A DNA stretch of 6,433 nucleotides, from NCBI GenBank assembly GCA_000715635.1, contig KL569163.1, positions 96,175 through 102,607 of the forward strand, given 5' to 3'. How positions within the stretch are numbered: position 1 is the first letter of the stretch; each line of letters starts with the position of its first letter. The translations under genes were made by a program, and so were the position numbers. This stretch comes from Streptomyces violaceus (GTDB taxonomy: Bacteria > Actinomycetota > Actinomycetes > Streptomycetales > Streptomycetaceae). Shown here in pieces: positions 1 to 5,042 of the stretch. Under the pieces are notes generated by a model that did not search any database, had not been told where the DNA came from, and saw nothing but the letters and a program-made list of their open reading frames with translations.

Positions 1-152
1 GGGCGCGTGCCGGGTACGGGGTTCCGGCGGTGGCCGGAGCCGTCGCGGTCGCGGTGGGTTTCCTGGGATTCCGCCGGCTCAAGCGGCCGGCTCCGGGTCG
101 GGGAGGCTCCGTTGAGCAGCACAGCGAACGGAAAGAACGGCACGTGGCGTAA
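1..152 (+). CDS. C-terminal end of a membrane protein, possibly a transporter (5' end outside window)
   Basis: Read in the frame whose first full codon is at base 3, this stretch is open from the window edge to a TAA at 150-152 and gives about 49 residues. The first 20 or so (GYGVPAVAGAVAVAVGFLGF) are hydrophobic and look like a last transmembrane helix. A basic RRLKRP cluster follows, as expected for a cytoplasmic end under the positive-inside rule, and then a short hydrophilic tail ending RKERHVA. This is the usual look of the end of a multi-pass transporter such as an MFS permease, but the family cannot be named from this much. The end overlaps the downstream oxidoreductase gene by 41 bp, which suggests one transcript with translational coupling. 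The competing reading is that the oxidoreductase frame extends further 5'; I prefer this one because of the membrane helix and the ribosome binding site at 101-106. Confidence 0.6.
   Translation, partial: ARAGYGVPAVAGAVAVAVGFLGFRRLKRPAPGRGGSVEQHSERKERHVA
101..106 (+). promoter_or_regulatory. Ribosome binding site for the TTG-started oxidoreductase
   Basis: GGGAGG lies 5 nt upstream of the TTG at 112-114. It decides the start: the reading frame is open back to base 7, but the earlier in-frame starts have no comparable site, and that region codes for a membrane helix in another frame. The site lies inside the upstream gene, so ribosomes finishing that gene would pass over it. Confidence 0.6.
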
Positions 153-1431
153 CTGGGGCGGCAACGTCTCCGCGCGTCCCGCGCGGCAGGTCACCCCGGC
201 CTCCGTCGACGAGCTGGCCGCCGCCGCGCGGCAGGCCGCCGAGGACGGCCTCAGGGTGAAGGCCGTCGGCACCGGGCACTCCTTCACGTCCATAGCCGCG
301 ACGGACGGTGTATTGATCCGCCCTCAACTGTTGACCGGCATACGCGGCATTGATCGCGACGCCATGACGGTCACGGTGGAGGCCGGGACCCCGCTCAAGA
401 GGCTCAACATGGCCCTCGCCCGTGAAGGCCTGTCGCTCACGAACATGGGCGACATCATGGAGCAGACCGTCTCCGGCGCCACCAGCACCGGCACGCACGG
501 CACGGGCCGCGACTCCGGCTCGATCGCCGCCCAGATCCGGGGCCTGGAACTGGTCACCGCTGACGGCTCGGTGCTCGTGTGCTCCGAGAAGGAGAACCCG
601 GAGGTCTTCGCCGCCGCCCGCCTCGGCCTCGGTGCGCTGGGCATCGTCACCGCGATCACGTTCGCCGTCGAGCCGGTCTTCCTGCTCACGGCGCGCGAGG
701 AACCGATGCCTTTCGACAAGGTGCTCGCCGACTTCGAGGAACTCTGGGCCGAGAACGAGCACTTCGAGTTCTACTGGTTCCCGCACACCGGCAGCACCAA
801 CACCAAGCGCAACAACCGCAGCGCGGGCCCGGAGAAGCCCGTGCCACAGCTCAAGAGCTGGTTCGAGGACGAGTTCCTCTCCAACGGCGTCTTCCAGGTG
901 GCCAACTGGGTCGGCCGCGCGGCGCCCGCCACGATCCCCGCGATCGCGCAGATCTCCAGCAAGGCCCTGTCCGCGCGGAGCTACACCGACATCCCTTACA
1001 AGGTCTTCACGTCGCCGCGCCGGGTGCGCTTCGTGGAGATGGAGTACGCCGTTCCGCGCGCGGCCGTCGGCGACGCGCTGCGCGAGCTGAAGGCCATGGT
1101 CGACCGCTCAGGCCTGAGGGTCAGCTTCCCCGTCGAGGTGCGCACCGCCCCCGCCGACGACATCACGCTGTCCACCGCCTCCGGCCGCGACACCGCGTAC
1201 ATCGCCGTCCACATGTTCCAGGGCACGCCCTACCAGCGGTACTTCACCGCGGCCGAGCGCATCTTCACCGCCCACGAGGGCCGTCCGCACTGGGGCAAGG
1301 TCCACACCAGGGACGCCGAGTACTTCTCCCGGGTGTATCCGCGCTTCGGCGAGTTCACGGCGCTGCGGGACCGTCTCGACCCTGATCGGCGGTTCCAGAA
1401 CGACTACTTGCGGCGAGTTCTGGGGGCGTAG
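112..1431 (+). CDS. FAD-binding sugar-1,4-lactone oxidoreductase (D-arabinono/L-gulono-1,4-lactone oxidase type)
   Basis: A 439-residue flavoenzyme of the VAO/PCMH superfamily, expected to oxidise an aldonolactone or related polyol using FAD. The N-terminal FAD domain has GTGHSF, whose His (about residue 56) matches the histidine that binds FAD covalently in relatives such as AldO. THGTG follows at about 128-132, then the LGLGALGIVTAITF segment. The C-terminal ALO domain carries the HWGK motif at about 393-396 and ends in a typical DPxxxFxNDYL segment. Length and motif order fit mycobacterial L-gulono-1,4-lactone dehydrogenase (Rv1771, as I recall it) better than the shorter Streptomyces alditol oxidase. 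No signal peptide is visible, so it is probably cytoplasmic. The TTG start is chosen for the GGGAGG 5 nt upstream and because SSTANGKNGTWRNW leads straight into the conserved N-terminus. Actinomycetes are not known to make vitamin C, so the true substrate and electron acceptor are open. Confidence 0.9.
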   Translation: MSSTANGKNGTWRNWGGNVSARPARQVTPASVDELAAAARQAAEDGLRVKAVGTGHSFTSIAATDGVLIRPQLLTGIRGIDRDAMTVTVEAGTPLKRLNMALAREGLSLTNMGDIMEQTVSGATSTGTHGTGRDSGSIAAQIRGLELVTADGSVLVCSEKENPEVFAAARLGLGALGIVTAITFAVEPVFLLTAREEPMPFDKVLADFEELWAENEHFEFYWFPHTGSTNTKRNNRSAGPEKPVPQLKSWFEDEFLSNGVFQVANWVGRAAPATIPAIAQISSKALSARSYTDIPYKVFTSPRRVRFVEMEYAVPRAAVGDALRELKAMVDRSGLRVSFPVEVRTAPADDITLSTASGRDTAYIAVHMFQGTPYQRYFTAAERIFTAHEGRPHWGKVHTRDAEYFSRVYPRFGEFTALRDRLDPDRRFQNDYLRRVLGA

Positions 1432-1441
1432 GCGACGCGCT

Positions 1442-1462
1442 GGGGGTCGCTCGAAGTCCCCC
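1442..1462 (+). terminator. Weak candidate terminator after the oxidoreductase
   Basis: GGGGG (1442-1446) and CCCCC (1458-1462) can pair around an 11-nt loop, beginning 10 nt after the oxidoreductase stop. The stem is only 5 bp and has no T-run, so it is marginal. The position is right for a terminator, and actinomycete terminators often lack a T-tract. Confidence 0.3.
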
Positions 1463-1577
1463 GAACCCCGGGCGGGTAGACGGTTCCCTCAATGAACTCG
1501 CCGGGCGCCAAAGGTGCTTGTTCCGCACGCCCGGCCGCCGGTCCGCCCCGAGACCGAAACTAAAAGTTCCGGTTCTG

Positions 1578-1611
1578 GTGATTACGTGAACTTCCCCACG
1601 TTCAAGATCAC
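1578..1611. repeat. Two-part inverted repeat (hairpin candidate) far upstream of sepH
   Basis: GTGAT (1578-1582) pairs with ATCAC (1607-1611) and TGAAC (1587-1591) pairs with GTTCA (1600-1604). They are separated by a small internal loop (TACG opposite AG) and capped by the 8-nt loop 1592-1599. Ten paired bases in nested order are more than expected by accident in so short a stretch, and it sits in a locally AT-richer patch about 350 bp upstream of sepH. It could be an RNA hairpin or a regulator site; the sequence does not say which. Confidence 0.4.
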
Positions 1612-1778
1612 GAATTGCGGGCATGGGGCGACCGAGTCCTCCCTCTTGCCAGAAGTTGGGCGGCGCGCCAATCCACGCACGTGGCCCAAATGGAGTACTG
1701 TGGCGAGCCCTGGGTCCGGTCTCCCACCAGGGTGTACGGGGCCTTTAAGGACCGCCGGGAGGGGGCTAGTTGCACAGG

Positions 1779-1795
1779 GTGACAGAGTTCGTCAC
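1779..1795. promoter_or_regulatory. Inverted repeat GTGAC-N7-GTCAC upstream of sepH, possible operator
   Basis: A perfect 5-bp inverted repeat with a 7-nt spacer lies 166 bp upstream of the sepH start, in the AT-richer part of the leader. Its arms resemble the half-sites of BldD, a master regulator of Streptomyces development (early consensus AGTGA...TCACC). The spacing does not fit the later 15-bp BldD consensus, so the identity of any binding protein is a guess. No convincing promoter can be placed to say whether it would block or activate. Confidence 0.3.
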
Positions 1796-1920
1796 TTAGC
1801 GTTGCGAATAGGTAACCGTGCCATAACGGCGATCCAGGGCCCGTGCCCGACACGCCGGGCAACTCGGCAAGGTTGTGGCAGGCTGCACCCGGGCAGGCCA
1901 CACTCGACTAGCGGAAGCAG

Positions 1921-1937
1921 CGACGCACGTGACGTCG
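1921..1937 (+). repeat. Inverted repeat CGACG-N7-CGTCG next to the sepH ribosome binding site
   Basis: CGACG (1921-1925) and CGTCG (1933-1937) flank a 7-nt spacer that itself contains the palindrome CACGTG. The element ends 24 nt before the sepH ATG and 13 nt before its ribosome binding site. As RNA it would fold a small GC-rich hairpin in the leader; as DNA it is a near-palindromic 17-bp site. Confidence 0.35.
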
Positions 1938-1950
1938 GCAGGCACCACCC

Positions 1951-1956
1951 GGGAGG
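1951..1956 (+). promoter_or_regulatory. Ribosome binding site of sepH
   Basis: GGGAGG is followed 5 nt later by ATG at 1962. The frame is open 87 bases further upstream, but this is the only start there with a good site, and the protein it gives (MPELRVVAVS...) begins exactly where SepH proteins begin. Confidence 0.8.
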
Positions 1957-1961
1957 TCCCC

Positions 1962-3008
1962 ATGCCCGAACTGCGTGTCGTGGCCGTCTCGAATGACGGC
2001 ACACGGCTGGTGCTGAAGGCTGCGGACAGCACGGAGTACACGCTTCCGATCGACGAACGGCTCCGCGCCGCCGTGCGCGGCGACCGTCCCCGCCTCGGCC
2101 AGATCGAGATCGAGGTGGAGAGCCACCTCCGCCCCCGCGACATCCAGGCGCGTATACGAGCCGGCGCGACCGCGGAAGAGGTCGCGCAAATGGCAGGCAT
2201 CCCCGTCGACCGGGTGCGCCGCTTCGAGGGTCCGGTGCTCGCCGAGCGTGCGTTCATGGCCGAGCGGGCCCGCAAGACCCCGGTCCGCCGCCCCGGCGAG
2301 AACTCAGGTCCACCGCTGGGCGAGGCCGTGCAGGAGCGGCTGATGGTGCGCGGCGTCGACAAGGACACCGTCCAGTGGGACTCGTGGCGTCGCGACGACG
2401 GCACGTGGGAGGTCCTGCTGGTCTACCGCGTCGCAAGCGAGCCGCACTCGGCGAGCTGGACCTACGACCCGCCCCGGCGGCTCGTCCAGGCCGTCGACGA
2501 CGAGGCGCGCATGCTCATCGGCGAGTCCGACGACCTGGCCGCGCCCGAGCCCAGCTTCCCGTTCGTCCCGCGGATCGCCCGGCTGCCGCGCGACCGGCCG
2601 CTGGACCGGCCCGCCGACCGTGAGCGGCCCAGCCTGCCCGCCCAGGCATCCGAACCGCTCGAGGAGAGCACGGCCACGGGCGAACGGGACTCGCTGACCA
2701 GCCTGCTGGAGGCGGTGCCGAGCTTCCGTGGCGACCTGGTGGTGCCGGAGCGCCCGGCGCCGGAGCCCGAGGAGGAGGAGCCCCTCGTCGTCGAACCCGA
2801 GGAGGAGGAGCCCCCGGCCCCTGCCGCCTCGGCCGGTTCCGCCTACGCGGACGTCCTCATGCCGCGCTCCGTCGGCAGCCACCGCGACCGGCTCATCGGT
2901 TCCACCGACCGCCAGGCCGAGGCCGACGGCGTCCGTCCGGGTCGCAGAGCCGCCGTCCCGAGCTGGGACGAGATCGTGTTCGGGACGCGGCGCAAGAAGC
3001 AGGAGTAG
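1962..3008 (+). CDS. sepH: SepH, septation protein that regulates FtsZ assembly
   Basis: A 348-residue cytoplasmic protein of the actinobacterial SepH family (DUF3071). SepH binds FtsZ through a helix-turn-helix motif and promotes assembly of FtsZ protofilaments, so that Z-rings become competent for division; in Streptomyces it matters most in sporulation septation. The N-terminal domain spans about residues 1-170. It starts MPELRVVAVSNDGTRLVL, contains the HTH-like stretch ATAEEVAQMAGIPVDRVRRF (about 70-89) with the conserved turn glycine at 79, and continues with VQWDSWRRDDGTWEV (about 137-151). A long low-complexity linker rich in Pro, Glu and Arg follows (about 190-300), including two copies of EPEEEEP. 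The conserved C-terminal motif is VPSWDEIVFGTRRKK (332-346). Both conserved ends and the linker are intact and the length is normal. The gene stands alone after a 530-bp non-coding leader and ends at a strong hairpin. Confidence 0.95.
   Translation: MPELRVVAVSNDGTRLVLKAADSTEYTLPIDERLRAAVRGDRPRLGQIEIEVESHLRPRDIQARIRAGATAEEVAQMAGIPVDRVRRFEGPVLAERAFMAERARKTPVRRPGENSGPPLGEAVQERLMVRGVDKDTVQWDSWRRDDGTWEVLLVYRVASEPHSASWTYDPPRRLVQAVDDEARMLIGESDDLAAPEPSFPFVPRIARLPRDRPLDRPADRERPSLPAQASEPLEESTATGERDSLTSLLEAVPSFRGDLVVPERPAPEPEEEEPLVVEPEEEEPPAPAASAGSAYADVLMPRSVGSHRDRLIGSTDRQAEADGVRPGRRAAVPSWDEIVFGTRRKKQE
2766..2814 (+). repeat. 19-bp direct repeat inside sepH (EPEEEEP linker repeat)
   Basis: The same 19 bases, CCCGAGGAGGAGGAGCCCC, occur at 2766-2784 and 2796-2814, 30 bp apart and therefore in the same reading frame. 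They encode two EPEEEEP blocks separated by LVV in the acidic, disordered linker of SepH. This looks like a local in-frame duplication and is likely to vary in copy number between strains. Confidence 0.85.
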
Positions 3009-3045
3009 CCGGGACACACGGCGCTGACGCCGACCGTACGGACAT

Positions 3046-3074
3046 GAGGGCCGCGCCTTCCCGACGCGGCCCTC
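3046..3074. terminator. Bidirectional hairpin terminator between sepH and the sulfurtransferase
   Basis: GAGGGCCGCG (3046-3055) pairs perfectly with CGCGGCCCTC (3065-3074) around a 9-nt loop, a 10-bp stem of very high GC content. It lies 37 bp after the sepH stop and 13 bp after the sulfurtransferase stop on the other strand, so it can end both converging transcripts. Neither side has a T-run, as is common for actinomycete hairpin terminators. ACACAC at 3014-3019 and TGTGT at 3075-3079 could add outer pairs in longer transcripts. Confidence 0.8.
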
Positions 3075-3087
3075 TGTGTACGCCGGG

Positions 3088-3939
3088 CTACTGGGGATCC
3101 GGCCCCACCGCGACCGGCCGGTCCGGGTCCGAGGACCACTCCGACCACGACCCCACGTACAGCTCCGCCGGAATGCCCGCGACCGCCAGCGCCAGGACCT
3201 CATGGGCCGCTGACACCCCCGATCCGCAGTACACGCCGACCCGCGAACCTTCGGACACTCCGAGCCCCTTGAAGCGCTCCCGCAGCTCCTGCGCGGGGAG
3301 GTAGCGTCCGTCCGCCCTCACGTTCTCGGTGGTGGGCGCCGACACCGCGCCCGGAATGTGCCCGGCTACCGGATCGATCGGCTCCACCTCGCCCCGGTAC
3401 CGCTCCCCCGCCCGCGCGTCCAGGAGCACCCCGGACCGCGCCAACTCCGCGGCGGCGTCGGCGTCGAGCAGACCCGACGCCCCGGGCTCGGGCACGAAGT
3501 CGCCCTCCCCCGGTGTGGGCACGGACTTCTCCAGTGGCCCTTCCCAGGCCGGCAACCCGCCGTCAAGGACCCGCACGTCCGGGTGACCCGTCCAGCGCAG
3601 CATCCACCACGCCCGGGCGGCCGCCCAGCCCTGGCCGCCGTCGTAGACGACCACCGGCGTTCCGGACGACACACCCGCCCGGCGCATCGCGGCACCGAAG
3701 TGCGCGAGGTCGGGCAGTGGATGCCGGCCGCCCTCACCCGGCGCGGAGGCCAACTCCCGGTCCAGGTCGACGTAGACGGCCCCGGGCAGGTGTCCCGTCT
3801 CGTAGTCGGCCCGGCCGTCGTACGGCGGCTCACCGGCCGCCTTGGCCGCGGTGAGCTGCCAGCGGACATCGAGCAGGACCGGAGGGTTGGCACCCGTCAG
3901 ATCGTTCGCGAGGTCGGATGCGGAGATGATGGCGTTCAT
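3088..3939 (-). CDS. Two-domain rhodanese-family sulfurtransferase (thiosulfate or 3-mercaptopyruvate type)
   Basis: A 283-residue cytoplasmic enzyme that moves sulfane sulfur from a donor to a thiophilic acceptor such as cyanide or thioredoxin through a cysteine persulfide. It has the classic tandem rhodanese layout. The first, inactive domain (about 1-135) shows LLDVRW, GHLPGAVYVDLD and VVYDGGQGWAAARAWWMLR. The second domain (about 155-283) shows LLDARAGERYRGE, DPVAGHIPGAVSAPT and the active-site loop CGSGVSA, with the catalytic Cys at about 238. A CGSGV-type loop, rather than the CRKGV of classical rhodaneses, is typical of 3-mercaptopyruvate sulfurtransferases, so SseA-like activity is the better guess; the donor cannot be settled from sequence. 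The start MNAIISASDL is preferred over a GTG six codons upstream because GAGGA sits 7 nt before it. It converges on sepH and is divergent from the VOC gene. Confidence 0.93.
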   Translation of the reverse strand: MNAIISASDLANDLTGANPPVLLDVRWQLTAAKAAGEPPYDGRADYETGHLPGAVYVDLDRELASAPGEGGRHPLPDLAHFGAAMRRAGVSSGTPVVVYDGGQGWAAARAWWMLRWTGHPDVRVLDGGLPAWEGPLEKSVPTPGEGDFVPEPGASGLLDADAAAELARSGVLLDARAGERYRGEVEPIDPVAGHIPGAVSAPTTENVRADGRYLPAQELRERFKGLGVSEGSRVGVYCGSGVSAAHEVLALAVAGIPAELYVGSWSEWSSDPDRPVAVGPDPQ

Positions 3940-3946
3940 GGCCCCA

Positions 3947-3951
3947 TCCTC
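3947..3951 (-). promoter_or_regulatory. Ribosome binding site of the sulfurtransferase
   Basis: On the minus strand GAGGA lies 7 nt upstream of the ATG at 3939-3937. This favours the internal ATG over the in-frame GTG at 3957-3955, which overlaps this region and has no site of its own. Confidence 0.6.
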
Positions 3952-4038
3952 GCGCACGGGGGTGGCCGAGCCGTCCGTGTCCGGCTACTCTGCTCGGCCG
4001 GACCGGGTCGATCACGTGGCGTACGGGAACGAGCACAT

Positions 4039-4048
4039 GCTGTACAGC
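4039..4048. promoter_or_regulatory. Perfect palindrome GCTGTACAGC, possible operator
   Basis: A perfect 10-bp palindrome lies about mid-way between two divergent genes, where a shared regulator would bind. It is flanked by a direct repeat (GAACGAGCAC at 4027-4036 and GAACGACAC at 4050-4058) and enclosed by two CACGTG sites. I recognise no specific regulator; it does not fit the GAAC-N4-GTTC SOS box of Gram-positive LexA. Confidence 0.3.
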
Positions 4049-4191
4049 TGAACGACACGTGCCGATAAGCGCGCCGCAAGGGACAGCGCCCCGCACATCG
4101 GGCATTCTCCCGGACACGGGTCGCCCCACAGGGCGGGCCCCACAAGGGCTGCGGAGAGCACGGCCACCGCGAGGCCGAGAAGAGAGTGACA

Positions 4192-4995
4192 ATGACCGAC
4201 GCACGGCAGTCCGCCGGCCCGAACGGCGAAACGCCCGCACGGCACGCGCCCGGCACGCCTTGCTGGGTGAGCCTGATGGTGCACGGGCTGGCCTCGACCG
4301 AGGAGTTCTACGGGGCGCTGTTCGGCTGGGAGTTCCGGCCCGGCCCTCAGCAACTCGGCCCGTACGTGCGTGCGCTGCTCGACGGGCGCGAGGTCGCGGG
4401 CCTCGGCCAGCTGCCGCCCGACCGTCAGCTGCCCATCGCGTGGACCCCCTACTTCGCCTCCCGGAACGCGGACTTGACGGCCGAGAAGGTGCGCAGCCGC
4501 GGCGGCACGATCGGCGTCGGGCCGCTCGACGCCTCCGACGCCGGCCGCCTCGCCATCGGCTCCGACCCATCGGGAGCGGTCTTCGGCATCTGGCAGGCCG
4601 CCGAGCACCTCGGTACTGCCGTCTCGGGCGTCCCCGGGACACCCGCCTGGAACGAGCTGTTGACCTTCGAGTCGGCGAGCGTCGCCAAGTTCTACCAGAC
4701 GGTGTTCGGCTACGAGGAGGAGCCGGTGGTCTCCGCCGACTTCGACTACGTGACCCTGCTCCGCGGCGGCAGGCCCGTCGCCGGCATCCACGGCCTGGGG
4801 CAGGCCCTGCCCCGCGATCAAGGCCCGCATTGGGTGACGTACTTCGAAGTCGCCGATGTCGACGACGCGCTGGATCACCTTGTGCGTCTGGGCGGGCATG
4901 TCCTCAAGCCGGCCCACGACACCGCACACGGCCGGGTGGCGACGGTGGCGGATCCGGAGGGAGCGCGGTTCGCACTACTGCAACCCAAGCGCTGA
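4192..4995 (+). CDS. Two-domain VOC family protein (glyoxalase/bleomycin-resistance fold)
   Basis: A 267-residue soluble protein made of two vicinal-oxygen-chelate modules. The first covers about residues 20-140 (CWVSLMVHGLASTEEFYGAL, FGWEF, then DPSGAVFGIWQ) and the second about 148-267 (PAWNELLTFESASVAKFYQ, VFGYE, then ADPEGARFALLQP). Each shows the family signature of a beta strand, a helix with FY, the FGxE segment and a closing D-P-x-G-A strand. This layout matches the actinomycete proteins often labelled hydroxylase or CFP-30B-like, whose reactions are mostly unproven. Neither module starts with the His found in glyoxalase I, so metal binding is uncertain and binding without catalysis is possible. 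The ATG at 4192 follows the purine-rich GAGAAGAGAG (4177-4186) by 5 nt; a GTG two codons upstream is an alternative. It converges on the thymidine kinase gene. Confidence 0.88.
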   Translation: MTDARQSAGPNGETPARHAPGTPCWVSLMVHGLASTEEFYGALFGWEFRPGPQQLGPYVRALLDGREVAGLGQLPPDRQLPIAWTPYFASRNADLTAEKVRSRGGTIGVGPLDASDAGRLAIGSDPSGAVFGIWQAAEHLGTAVSGVPGTPAWNELLTFESASVAKFYQTVFGYEEEPVVSADFDYVTLLRGGRPVAGIHGLGQALPRDQGPHWVTYFEVADVDDALDHLVRLGGHVLKPAHDTAHGRVATVADPEGARFALLQPKR

Positions 4996-5006
4996 CGGGC
5001 TGCCGG

Positions 5007-5042
5007 GCGGTCAGGCGGTCAGGCGGTCAGGCGGTCAGGCGG
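5007..5042. repeat. Tandem 8-bp repeat (GCGGTCAG x 4.5) over the thymidine kinase stop
   Basis: Four exact copies of GCGGTCAG run head to tail from 5007 to 5038, followed by a half copy (GCGG) to 5042. The array starts 11 bp after the VOC stop and covers the stop codon of the oppositely oriented thymidine kinase gene (TGA on the minus strand at 5037-5035). Read on the minus strand each copy contributes a TGA, and because 8 is not a multiple of 3 the TGAs fall in all three frames. CTGAC at 4992-4996 can also pair with GTCAG in the first copy, giving a weak hairpin. Confidence 0.95.

Larger units (their letters stand above)
1432..1961. other. 530-bp gene-free region between the oxidoreductase and sepH
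   Basis: No reading frame here has the strong GC bias at the third codon position shown by the flanking genes, and no candidate start has a good ribosome binding site. The DNA from about 1555 to 1700 and from 1780 to 1830 is visibly more AT-rich than the genes. It holds a weak terminator-like stem (1442-1462), an imperfect 7-bp stem (CCGAAAC 1554-1560 with GTTCCGG 1566-1572), a two-part hairpin (1578-1611), an inverted repeat GTGAC-N7-GTCAC (1779-1795) and another next to the sepH start (1921-1937). The sepH promoter must lie here, but no -35/-10 pair with normal spacing stands out. TTGCAC at 1770-1775 could be a -35, and TAGCGT (1797-1802) or TAGGTA (1809-1814) could be -10 elements, but the spacing from TTGCAC is too long in both cases. 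A non-coding RNA or a long sepH leader is possible. Confidence 0.6.
3940..4191. other. Divergent promoter region between the sulfurtransferase and VOC genes
   Basis: Both flanking genes start outward from this 252-bp stretch, so it must hold two promoters, possibly with shared control. A possible plus-strand -10 element is TACTCT (3986-3991), with a poor -35 (TGGCCG, 3963-3968) 17 bp upstream; this is weak. The perfect palindrome GCTGTACAGC lies at 4039-4048. Around it are two GAACGA copies (4027-4032 and 4050-4055), and further out two CACGTG hexamers (4013-4018 and 4056-4061). I see no gene here. If TACTCT were the -10, the VOC mRNA would have a leader of roughly 200 nt. Confidence 0.5.

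Noticed and set aside
1492..1563. A 23-codon reading frame starting ATG AAC TCG and ending TAA
   Set aside because: It has no ribosome binding site at a usable distance, no coding bias, and nothing recognisable; it fits chance in a non-coding gap.
1608..1901. Minus-strand open frame of about 97 codons in the same gap
   Set aside because: Its composition is unlike a Streptomyces protein, no start signal is visible, and it has no recognisable motif.
1514..1996. Plus-strand open frame of about 160 codons across the gap before sepH
   Set aside because: It lacks the GC bias at third codon positions seen in the flanking genes, has no ribosome binding site, and runs into the sepH start in another frame.
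2304..3203. Long minus-strand open frame opposite sepH
   Set aside because: Long antisense frames are normal in very GC-rich genes; the product is low-complexity Arg/Gly-rich, and sepH on the other strand is unambiguous.
4012..4929. Long minus-strand open frame opposite the VOC gene
   Set aside because: It is a shadow of a clearly recognisable gene, with no ribosome binding site and no family resemblance.
5007..5042. The octamer array as a CRISPR or phage attachment site
   Set aside because: The repeats are 8 bp, directly adjoining and without spacers, and there are no cas, integrase or tRNA sequences nearby.
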